Made by a program: the position numbers and the translations under genes. A DNA stretch of 53,489 nt from Candidatus Thiodiazotropha sp. GTDB taxonomy: Bacteria; Pseudomonadota; Gammaproteobacteria; Chromatiales; Chromatiaceae. The notes under the pieces were generated by a model. It was given only the letters and a program-made list of their open reading frames with translations, was not told the origin of the DNA and did no database searches. Shown in pieces: positions 38,312 through 46,161 of the stretch (positions are counted from its first letter, which is position 1; the number at the start of each line of letters is the position of its first letter). The stretch spans positions 1 through 53,489 of the forward strand of contig JAIVEQ010000031.1 of the NCBI GenBank assembly GCA_023838465.1. Direction: 5' to 3'.

Positions 38312-39376
38312 TCAGTAATGGGAGTAATGCCTCCCAGGATTGAATATCCCTTTTGGGTCAAATACTTGCTTTAGCTTCTGTTGTAACTCAGCTACCCTTG
38401 GCTGGAGTGGGTGAAATACCTCATTACTGCGATCACCATTGCGAAAAAGTATGGCATGACCTGCCTGTTTTTCCACTAATGTGCGTATTTCACTGGCGGG
38501 ATGATCAGAGATGAGCCAATGCAATCCCCCAGACCACTCATTTAAACTCTCTCCAGGCAGATTGAGTTTGGCCGCTGGCGGAACTGAGAGTCGCCACAGG
38601 GGCCTCTGTTGCTGAAACAGGTCCAGCTCTTGGTCACGTAATGCCTGCCAGAACCCATGTTGATGGTCAACTGTGAGCATGCCATAGGTCCCTTGAATCT
38701 GTTTCAAACGCTGTTCATGACAGGCAAGACGCAGTTTATGTTGCTCTCCTTGACTGTAGGTAGCTGTGATCGGTATCGCTTTGCGCAGCATCGTATGAAT
38801 CAGAGACCAGCCATCCTGTTCTTGAGATGAGAATGTCAGGGTGTGTTCGTGGGGTGGTTTGGGTAGCACCTTGATCGACACTTCAAGCAGTATACCTAAG
38901 GTCCCCAAAGCGCCTGCCATCAATCGGGAAAGATCATAACCTGCGACATTCTTCATCACCTGGCCGCCGAAACGGAGAATGCGGCCTCTACCATCAAGGA
39001 GTTTGATTCCCAGGAGCAGGTCCCGGGGGGCACCGCCCCATGGACGTCTTGGGCCACTGAGCCCTGCCGCTATGGCCCCTCCGATAGTACCTCTGCCAGC
39101 GAAATGTGGGGGTTCGAAAGGGAGCATCTGTCCCTTTTCTAACAGCGCCGCTTCTATCTCTTTCAGCGGTGTTCCGGCACGTGCAGTGATGACAAGCTCT
39201 GTCGGCTCGTAGCTAATAATTCCCCGGTGATCGGCTAGTGACAGTATCTCTCCCTGGGCTTCCCTGCCATAGAACTGCTTACTGCCGCTACCGACAAGTT
39301 GTAAGGCCTTTGTGTTGTTCATGGCATCCAAAACCGTTGTTTGTAATGCTTCAGAACAGTCCCTATCCATAGTCAT
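38312..39376 (-). CDS. glcE: Glycolate oxidase FAD-binding subunit GlcE
   Basis: A 354-residue FAD-linked subunit of glycolate dehydrogenase. It shows the PCMH FAD-binding features GTPLKEIEAALLEKGQMLPFEPP, GTIGGAIAAGLSGPRRPWGG, VMKNVAGYDLSRLMAGALGTLGI, and the C-terminal VFDPKGIFNPGRHY. It overlaps glcD by one base (taatg). The third subunit gene glcF is not adjacent. Confidence 0.92.
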   Translation of the reverse strand: MTMDRDCSEALQTTVLDAMNNTKALQLVGSGSKQFYGREAQGEILSLADHRGIISYEPTELVITARAGTPLKEIEAALLEKGQMLPFEPPHFAGRGTIGGAIAAGLSGPRRPWGGAPRDLLLGIKLLDGRGRILRFGGQVMKNVAGYDLSRLMAGALGTLGILLEVSIKVLPKPPHEHTLTFSSQEQDGWSLIHTMLRKAIPITATYSQGEQHKLRLACHEQRLKQIQGTYGMLTVDHQHGFWQALRDQELDLFQQQRPLWRLSVPPAAKLNLPGESLNEWSGGLHWLISDHPASEIRTLVEKQAGHAILFRNGDRSNEVFHPLQPRVAELQQKLKQVFDPKGIFNPGRHYSHY

Positions 39377-40833
39377 TAAAAACGCTCCAGTTCAGGAAAG
39401 CGCAACTTCCCGGCATGTACATGCATCGCCCCGAACTCAGCGCAGCGAGCCAGTGTTGGGATTGCCTTGCCCGGGTTCAAAAGACTGTGTGGATCAAACA
39501 CGCCTTTAACGTCATGAAAGGTTTGCAACTCCTCATCCGGAAACTGGGCGCACATCTGATTAATCTTCTCCATTCCAACCCCATGCTCACCGGTAATCGT
39601 GCCACCCACAGCAACGCAGAGCTCCAGGATTTCACCACCGAAGGTCTCTGCCTTTTCCAATTCACCCGGGTTGTTTGCATCGTAGAGAATCAGTGGATGT
39701 AGATTGCCATCACCGGCGTGGAAGACATTGGCACAACGCAGCTTGTAGCGCTCAGACATCTCACCGATCATCTTCAATACCTTGCCCAATTGGCTGCGGG
39801 GGATCGTGCCATCCATGCAATAGTAATCAGGTGAAAGTCGTCCTACTGCCGGAAATGCATTTTTTCTTCCCGCCCAGAATTTTATACGCTCTTGTTCATC
39901 CACTGCCGTCCTGACCTGCGTGGCTCCCGACTGGAGCAGTATCTTTCGAACCAGCAAGATCTCTTCTGATACTTCATCATCTGTCCCATCCACTTCACAT
40001 AGCAGGATTGCCTGTGCATTAGTGGGGTAGCCTGCGTGCACAAAATCCTCTGCGGCACGAATCGAGAGGTTGTCCATCATTTCCAATCCAGCAGGCAAAA
40101 TCCCTTGTGCAATTATTTCAGCGACAGCATCGCCTGCAGTCTCGATGTCGTCAAAGGCAGCAAGCACTACCTGTTGACGTTCAGGGATTGGTAACAGTTT
40201 GACCAGCACTTCAACAACAACACCTAGCATGCCTTCTGAACCGGTAATCAGGGTCAACAGGTCCAGGCCAGGTGCATCATATCCACCACATCCAAGTATT
40301 ACTTTCTCGCCATCGATGGTGATCATGGTGACTTGCAGAACATTGTGTAGGGTCAATCCATACTTGAGACAGTGAACGCCACCCGCATTCTCAGCCACAT
40401 TGCCACCAATGGAGCAGGCGATCTGGGATGATGGGTCAGGTGCATAATAGAGACCATGGACTTTTACTGCTTCACTGACAGCAAGATTACGCACCCCGGG
40501 TTGTACCCGCGCTTGCATGTTGTCGCAATCGACTTCCAGAATCTGATTGAGCCTTGCCAGGCTGAGCAATACACCCTGTTCGTGGGGGAGTGCGCCACCT
40601 GACAATCCTGTTCCAGAACCGCGTGCTACAACAGGTACTTGATGTAGATTGCAGTATTTCAGGATCCCCTCAACTTGGTCGGTTGTGTAGGGAATGAGCA
40701 CGATCAGAGGTACCTGGCGATAAGCGGATAGACCATCGCACTCGTAGGGGATTAGCTCCTCCTCACGAAAAATCACGCACTCGTCAGGCAGCAACTGGCG
40801 AAACGTTCTGGCAAGGGATTGGCGATCATGCAT
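39376..40833 (-). CDS. glcD: Glycolate oxidase subunit GlcD
   Basis: A 485-residue FAD flavoprotein that oxidises glycolate to glyoxylate. It follows E. coli GlcD closely: PYECDGLSAYR, RGSGTGLSGGALP, YYAPDPSSQIACSIGGNVAENAGG, GSEGMLGV, GRKNAFPAVGRLSPDYYCMDGTIPR, FHAGDGNLHPLIL and GEHGVGMEKI. The ATG at 40833 is preferred because a ggagat site lies 8-9 bases upstream; an ATG at 40848 is in frame. Glycolate salvage is expected in organisms fixing CO2 by the Calvin cycle, which would suit a chemoautotroph. Confidence 0.94.
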   Translation of the reverse strand: MHDRQSLARTFRQLLPDECVIFREEELIPYECDGLSAYRQVPLIVLIPYTTDQVEGILKYCNLHQVPVVARGSGTGLSGGALPHEQGVLLSLARLNQILEVDCDNMQARVQPGVRNLAVSEAVKVHGLYYAPDPSSQIACSIGGNVAENAGGVHCLKYGLTLHNVLQVTMITIDGEKVILGCGGYDAPGLDLLTLITGSEGMLGVVVEVLVKLLPIPERQQVVLAAFDDIETAGDAVAEIIAQGILPAGLEMMDNLSIRAAEDFVHAGYPTNAQAILLCEVDGTDDEVSEEILLVRKILLQSGATQVRTAVDEQERIKFWAGRKNAFPAVGRLSPDYYCMDGTIPRSQLGKVLKMIGEMSERYKLRCANVFHAGDGNLHPLILYDANNPGELEKAETFGGEILELCVAVGGTITGEHGVGMEKINQMCAQFPDEELQTFHDVKGVFDPHSLLNPGKAIPTLARCAEFGAMHVHAGKLRFPELERF

Positions 40834-41034
40834 AGCCTGTATCTCCATTTAAGTAGATTCAGATTGTTTCAGAAAACCAGATAGAGATTAACCACCCGCT
40901 GATAAGGTGCTTTTAATCGGCACGGGAGATGTTTTAACCTTGTCTCGATTTCGACCAGTTTGAGCATAATGAAACAGGGCCGTATGATGCATGTCAAAAC
41001 CCTGTCTCAGATTAATACGGTTATAGCACACAAG

Positions 41035-41808
41035 ATGAGAAAAATTATAACAATTGGAGCTACCCTGGCGCTCCTGTTCACCAGTAGCAGTAGTTATGCA
41101 AAAGATACCCTGGATCAGGCGATAGGGGTAGAGGTTGCAGCACACAAAGCAGCTAAAATCTCACAGCAGAAGATCGATGATCTGGATGATGAGTCCCGTC
41201 AAATGCTTGAACAGTACCGCAAGCTGTCAAGCGACCTTGAACGTACCAGTCAGATGAATGAAGCATTGCAATCCAGGATTGATCAGCAGCACGCAGAGAT
41301 CAACAGGATCACTCAAGAGCTGAGTGAAATTGATGAGATACGCAGTGAAATAGACCCCTTAATGGACAATATGCTGCAAACCCTTGGAAAGTTCATTGAG
41401 CTGGACAGCCCTTTTCTAGCTGAAGAGAGGGGGGCCAGGTATGCCTCTCTGAAACAGGAATTCGATAATGGGAGCAGCACGATATCGGAACGGTTCCGTC
41501 GACTGCTTGAGGCCTATCAGATCGAGGCGGACTATGGGCGCAACATAGAAGCCTATCAAGCAAATCTACAGTTGGACGGCAGTCCGAAAATGGTCGATTT
41601 CCTACGTTTAGGCAGAGTCGCATTGTTCTATCTCACCCTGGATGGCGAACAAGCCGCTATTTGGGATAACCGCAAGCGGGACTGGCAACATCTCGATAAA
41701 AGCTATCTACCTGATATTGCCTATGCCATTCGTATTGCCCGCAAGCAACTCCCCCCCGATCTGATGACACTGCCACTGATTGTACCTGGGAAAGGGGTGC
41801 AACCATGA
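41035..41808 (+). CDS. DUF3450 periplasmic coiled-coil protein of a TonB2-type system
   Basis: A 257-residue exported protein with a signal peptide (1-22, ending SYA), then a long coiled coil (about 30-110) and the conserved RYASLKQEFDNGSSTISERFRRLLEAYQIEADYGRNIEAYQ and WDNRKRDWQHLD regions of DUF3450. In Vibrio and many marine gammaproteobacteria this protein is the first gene of the tonB2/ttpC cluster, as here. It probably supports the energising complex in the periplasm. It is divergent from glcD; the start at 41035 gives the signal peptide. It overlaps ttpC by 4 bases. Confidence 0.87.
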   Translation: MRKIITIGATLALLFTSSSSYAKDTLDQAIGVEVAAHKAAKISQQKIDDLDDESRQMLEQYRKLSSDLERTSQMNEALQSRIDQQHAEINRITQELSEIDEIRSEIDPLMDNMLQTLGKFIELDSPFLAEERGARYASLKQEFDNGSSTISERFRRLLEAYQIEADYGRNIEAYQANLQLDGSPKMVDFLRLGRVALFYLTLDGEQAAIWDNRKRDWQHLDKSYLPDIAYAIRIARKQLPPDLMTLPLIVPGKGVQP

Positions 41809-43145
41809 GGGCGTTACTACTAGGATTCGGATTGCTTTTCAGTGTCATGGCACTACCCGATGCGTATGCCGCACAGGGCGATCCTTTACAGGTTCTGCTA
41901 CAACAGGTACGCGAATCAAGGCAGGCAGAAAAAAAACGGGATCAGGCCAGAGTGGAGCGCTTTCTTGAATTACACAGTGAGCGTGCAACCCAGTTGAAAG
42001 CGATTAAGGATAAGTTGGAAGCAGCAATGCAACATCAACAGGCGCTGCAGTCAACCTATGATCAACAACAGACGGAATTGAACACGCAACGTCAACGGCT
42101 GGATGAGAAGACAGGAACCTTTGGTGAGCTATTCGGTGTGGTCAGGCAAGTAGCTTCTGAGAACCTCAACTTATTCAAGAATGATCTTACCTCGGCTAAC
42201 CGGCAGAATGATCTGACGATATTACAAGAGATTGCCACAAGTCGTTCACTACCCTCCATAGAGCGTCTTGAGACACTGTGGGATATTTTCTTACAACGCA
42301 CAGTGGCATCTGGGCAAATCTGGCAGGAAACCCTGCCGGTGATTCGTACATCGGGTGAAGAGTTCCAGGAGCAGGTGACTGTCATCGGCCTTTTCAATGC
42401 CGTTTCAGACGGGCGCTACCTTCGCTACCTTCCCGATACAGCCAGGCTGGTTGAGTTGGGACGACAACCCGCTCCACGCTTTCAGTTGATGGCTAAAAAT
42501 ATGCAGCAGAGCGATGAGGTATTGGTCAGCGTGGCCGTGGATCCCTCTCGCGGCGCTATTCTCTCTCTGCTGGTGCAGTCGCCAACCTTTGTGGAGCGTA
42601 TCAAACAAGGGGGGTACATTGGTTACGTTATTCTTGTGCTTGGTTTGCTTGGATTTTTCGTAGTTATAGAGCGGTTACTGAAACTCTCACTACTCAGCCG
42701 GCGGGTAAGAAAACAGCAGGGGCAATCCGAACCATCGGAAGACAATCCACTCGGCAGGTTGCTCGCTATCGATGCTCAGCACAAGTCGATCTCACCCGAT
42801 GCCCTGCAAATGCATCTTGATGAAGCCATCTTAGGTGAAATACCCGCTATCAGGAGGGGATTGCGTTTGTTGGCAATCTTTGCCGCTGTTGCACCTCTGC
42901 TCGGTCTGCTTGGAACAGTGACCGGCATGATCGAGACATTTCAATCGATTACGCTATTTGGCACAGGTGATCCAAAATTGATGTCCGGTGGTATATCCCA
43001 GGCCCTGGTGACGACCGAATTGGGATTGGCTGTGGCGATTCCACTGGTGTTGCTGCATAGCTATCTATCCGGCCGCAGCAATCGTCTGGTTCAACTGATG
43101 GACCAGCAAAGTGCTGCTCTGGTCGCTGTCCGGGCAGGTGTTTGA
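41805..43145 (+). CDS. TtpC-like MotA/TolQ/ExbB family proton channel protein
   Basis: A 446-residue protein that begins with a signal peptide (ending AYA) and a large periplasmic coiled-coil domain (about 30-265). A three-helix MotA/TolQ/ExbB domain follows (helices about 270-292, 355-375, 395-418) with GLLGTVTGMIETFQSI and GGISQALVTTELGLAVAIP. The long periplasmic domain distinguishes TtpC from ExbB. It cooperates with ExbB2-ExbD2-TonB2 in Vibrio. It is coupled to DUF3450 and followed by exbB one base after its stop. Confidence 0.9.
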   Translation: MRALLLGFGLLFSVMALPDAYAAQGDPLQVLLQQVRESRQAEKKRDQARVERFLELHSERATQLKAIKDKLEAAMQHQQALQSTYDQQQTELNTQRQRLDEKTGTFGELFGVVRQVASENLNLFKNDLTSANRQNDLTILQEIATSRSLPSIERLETLWDIFLQRTVASGQIWQETLPVIRTSGEEFQEQVTVIGLFNAVSDGRYLRYLPDTARLVELGRQPAPRFQLMAKNMQQSDEVLVSVAVDPSRGAILSLLVQSPTFVERIKQGGYIGYVILVLGLLGFFVVIERLLKLSLLSRRVRKQQGQSEPSEDNPLGRLLAIDAQHKSISPDALQMHLDEAILGEIPAIRRGLRLLAIFAAVAPLLGLLGTVTGMIETFQSITLFGTGDPKLMSGGISQALVTTELGLAVAIPLVLLHSYLSGRSNRLVQLMDQQSAALVAVRAGV

Positions 43146-43146
43146 T

Positions 43147-43575
43147 GTGGATAGGCTAATGCTCTGGCTGCCGGTGGATGCAATAACCCTATTTGAGCGG
43201 GGAGGATTCATCCTGTCAGTGATTCTGATCCTGTCGATGGTGATGTGGACGCTGATCATCTACAGCTATCTGCAACTTAGGCGTCAAGGTACAAGTCATC
43301 TATTCAACAGTGACCAGGTTTGGCTGCCATTGATCATCTCCCTTGTGCAGATACTCCCTTTGGTAGGCCTGTTGGGGACCATTGAAGCGATGATTGACCT
43401 GTTCCATGTCATCTCCCGTCACGGTACCGGCAATATCCGTGGCATGGCAGGCGGTATCTCACAGGCATTGATCACTACCATGGCCGGTTTGGTCGCATCA
43501 TTATCAGGGTACTACTTCAGCAGCGATCTGCAGCATCGAATGGCCTCTGATACTAGCCGGCAGGAGGGTGTCTGA
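43147..43575 (+). CDS. exbB: ExbB-like proton channel subunit
   Basis: A 142-residue, three-helix proton channel subunit (about 18-40, 60-85, 100-130), shorter than classical ExbB and typical of ExbB2. Conserved LVGLLGTIEAMIDLFHVI and GGISQALITTMAGLVASL are present. The start is uncertain: GTG 43147 with an agg-containing site, or ATG 43159. It shares a base with exbD (tgatg). Confidence 0.9.
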   Translation: MDRLMLWLPVDAITLFERGGFILSVILILSMVMWTLIIYSYLQLRRQGTSHLFNSDQVWLPLIISLVQILPLVGLLGTIEAMIDLFHVISRHGTGNIRGMAGGISQALITTMAGLVASLSGYYFSSDLQHRMASDTSRQEGV

Positions 43576-43985
43576 TGCGCCATCGTCATGTGGATGATGA
43601 GAGTGGAGAAGTGGCGATTAACTTGACCCCGTTAATCGACATGGTATTTATCCTACTGATCTTTTTTATGGTGACCTCCTCTTTTGTTAAAGAGACCGGT
43701 GTTGATGTTGATCGCCCCAGTGCAGCTACCGCAGTGCTTAAACAGCAGGCAACTATTCTGATTGGAGTGACCGAGCAGGGTGAGGTGTGGATCGATAAAC
43801 GGCGAGTGGATGTCCGTGCCGTCAGAGCCAATGTGGAGCGGCTGCATGCAGAGAACCCAGAGGGCGCAGTTGTCATTCTGGCAGACCAGAAGGCCCCTAC
43901 TGGGGTAGTGATTCGGGTCTTGGATCAGTCACGCTTGGCAGGCGTGGAGAGTGTCTCCATTGCGGCATCACTGGAAGATGGCTAA
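43575..43985 (+). CDS. exbD: ExbD-like transport energising subunit
   Basis: A 136-residue single-pass protein. The membrane helix carries the essential Asp (LTPLIDMVFILLIFFMV), followed by the periplasmic ExbD/TolR domain ending in VIRVLDQSRLAGVESVSIAA. With ExbB it uses proton flow to drive TonB. Its stop overlaps the tonB ATG (taatg). Confidence 0.93.
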   Translation: MRHRHVDDESGEVAINLTPLIDMVFILLIFFMVTSSFVKETGVDVDRPSAATAVLKQQATILIGVTEQGEVWIDKRRVDVRAVRANVERLHAENPEGAVVILADQKAPTGVVIRVLDQSRLAGVESVSIAASLEDG

Positions 43986-44605
43986 TGCGATTGGTGACAG
44001 CATTGCTGATCGCCCTGGTTATTAACCTGGCGTTGTTCTGGTTGCTCGAACAGATGCTGAAGGAAAAAGAGATTCGGGTAGAACGGGTGAGGCATACCGA
44101 GCTGGTTGAATTTGTCCGGTTAAAGCGGGAGCGAGAGCCACTCCCGGAAGAGGCGCCTGAACCTGCCGATGAAAAACCTGAGCCGCCTCCCTCGACACCC
44201 AAGCTGATGTTGAAGCAGGCCAACCTGCCAAGGCCTGAGCTGCCTGAATGGCAGATACCTGAGTTTGATATTCCATTGGATATTGGGTCAGGTCCCTATA
44301 TTGGTTCGAGACCGATGTTGCCGCAGGCTGAGATCGGTGAGGCCATCCCCCGTCTCCGCTTTCCTCCGAGCTACCCACAGCGTGCGTTGATGCGCCATGT
44401 TGAAGGCAGAGTGGTACTGAAATTTACAATTAATCCGGATGGTACGGTGAGTCAGGCGGAGGTGGTCGATGCAGATCCGCCTGGCTATTTCGAGCAGTCT
44501 GCGCTGCGTGCAATCAGACGTTGGCAGTTCCATCCAAAGGTTGAGAATGGTGTGGCCGTTGCCCGTACCGCGACACAAACGATCAAGTTCAGTTTGAAGA
44601 AATGA
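43985..44605 (+). CDS. tonB: TonB energy-transducing protein
   Basis: A 206-residue protein with an N-terminal membrane helix (about 4-21), a proline/glutamate-rich span (PLPEEAPEPADEKPEPPPS) that can cross the periplasm, and the C-terminal TonB fold (YPQRALMRHVEGRVVLKF, PDGTVSQAEVVDADPPGYFE, AIRRWQFHP). It is shorter than E. coli TonB (239 aa), as expected for TonB2. ATGA overlap with the next gene. Confidence 0.93.
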   Translation: MRLVTALLIALVINLALFWLLEQMLKEKEIRVERVRHTELVEFVRLKREREPLPEEAPEPADEKPEPPPSTPKLMLKQANLPRPELPEWQIPEFDIPLDIGSGPYIGSRPMLPQAEIGEAIPRLRFPPSYPQRALMRHVEGRVVLKFTINPDGTVSQAEVVDADPPGYFEQSALRAIRRWQFHPKVENGVAVARTATQTIKFSLKK

Positions 44606-45849
44606 CCAGGGAATCTTCCATCACGTCATTCAGGGGTGTGTCAGTCCTGCTGTGTTGCCTGATAGCTGGGTTTGGAATGCCTCTCTGGGCAGCCAAACAA
44701 CCCAAAGATGAGCCAGAAGCCTATCGATACACCTACGATTATCTGTTCATGATTGATGCCTTGATACGCAGTGAGCGTTACCAGAAAGCGAGGGAAGAGT
44801 TGGATTCGCTGTTGGATAGAGTGAAACAAAAACCCAATGAGACCGCCTTGGTAAGACAGGCCTATGGCTATCTGAGTATCGGCTTGAATGACTATAAGGC
44901 GGCGATTGATCACTTTCTGTTCGCTATCGATTCGGGTGCACTGCCTGAAAATATCAAGCATGGCTTACGCTATACCCTGGCGCAATTACTCTATCAAGAA
45001 GGACGATCCAGGGAGGGATTGGTGCAACTCGATAAATGGCTTGCTCAGGAAAAACAGCCACATCCCCAATCCCGAGTATTGCAAGCACGTCTCTACCATG
45101 CCTTGAATCGTTGGAAAAAAGCGGTGAAGGCATTAAAAATCGCCATCTCCGAAGTGGATCAACCAAACGAATCCTGGTATCAAATGCTGGTTGGTATCTA
45201 TCTTGAGAAGGAACGGCTAAAGCAGGCGGCTCCTATACTGCAGAAGATGGTCAAGCTGTTTCCCGATAAGGCGCAGTATTGGCAGCAACTGGCAGGGGTG
45301 TTATTACATCTAGGTAGAGATTCCCAGGCTACAGCGATGCTGTCACTCGCCGCTGAAAAGGGACTGTTGAAAGAGGAGAGCCTCTTGCGCCTGGCACGCT
45401 TGACTATCTCGCAAAACAGGCCGATGGATGCTGCAGAGTTGTTGCAGTCCAAACTGGTCAGCCGTGAAATCAAACATTCCAGTGAAAACCTCAACCTCCT
45501 GGTGGATGCCTGGTTGTTGGCCAGGGATCAGCAGCAGGCCCTGGTTGTGCTTGAGCAGCTCGCAACTATCGATAATTCCGGTAAACCGCAACTCAGAGCG
45601 GGCAGGGTTTTGATGGAGACTGAGCAATGGAAGACCGCCGCAGCCCAACTCAAGCGGGGAATCAAGTTGTCTGACAAACCTTCATTTGATGACTGGATGA
45701 TTTTAGGTAATGCCAACTACCGTAATCAAAAACATGCTGCGGCAAAGTCAGCTTTCGAGGCTGCTCGGTTATTGGCAGGTAACACGAAGCAGCGTGAACT
45801 GGCTGATAGCTGGCTTGAATACCTCACACCGCATGACCAGGTGCAGTAG
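44602..45849 (+). CDS. TPR-repeat protein of the TonB2 operon
   Basis: A 415-residue exported protein (signal peptide about 10-30, ending LWA) made of tetratricopeptide-like helical hairpins, e.g. YQKAREELDSLLDRVKQKPNE, NRWKKAVKALKIAI, and KHAAAKSAFEAARLLAGN near the end. A TPR gene closes tonB2 operons in Vibrio and other marine gammaproteobacteria. A scaffold role near TonB/ExbD is inferred. It is the last gene of the operon. Confidence 0.87.
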   Translation: MTRESSITSFRGVSVLLCCLIAGFGMPLWAAKQPKDEPEAYRYTYDYLFMIDALIRSERYQKAREELDSLLDRVKQKPNETALVRQAYGYLSIGLNDYKAAIDHFLFAIDSGALPENIKHGLRYTLAQLLYQEGRSREGLVQLDKWLAQEKQPHPQSRVLQARLYHALNRWKKAVKALKIAISEVDQPNESWYQMLVGIYLEKERLKQAAPILQKMVKLFPDKAQYWQQLAGVLLHLGRDSQATAMLSLAAEKGLLKEESLLRLARLTISQNRPMDAAELLQSKLVSREIKHSSENLNLLVDAWLLARDQQQALVVLEQLATIDNSGKPQLRAGRVLMETEQWKTAAAQLKRGIKLSDKPSFDDWMILGNANYRNQKHAAAKSAFEAARLLAGNTKQRELADSWLEYLTPHDQVQ

Positions 45850-45872
45850 GGTCTTTTCAGTTCCTGATTACT

Positions 45873-45902
45873 CAGCCGCGATTGGTGGGGCAGGGCCTCA
45901 CC
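45873..45902. repeat. GC-rich interspersed repeat, copy B (partial)
   Basis: The sequence cagccgcgattggtggggca followed by gggcctcacc matches the first half of copy A (35271) with three changes. It lacks a clear second arm. The 312-base gap 45850-46161 between the TPR gene and the receptor holds this element plus AT-rich sequence with the receptor's promoter region; no gene is visible. Confidence 0.6.
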
Positions 45903-46161
45903 GTTACACACTGGAGGTCCACACAAGCCCCCAAATTAACGATTCAGATCTCATTAGGTGCCTACACAATAGCTGGGCATGGTGAGTATTCAGGTTTCAA
46001 TTTGAGTCATTTGCCTGAGTATCCGTGTCATATGACTCGATATAATCGATTACTTCTTTCCCTTATCTATTACTTCATTTTCTAAATCAACTAGTTAATG
46101 GTTTGGTGCGTAATTTGCATTTCCTCATCGGTTCGAATAACGAAAATATGAGGTAAAAACG

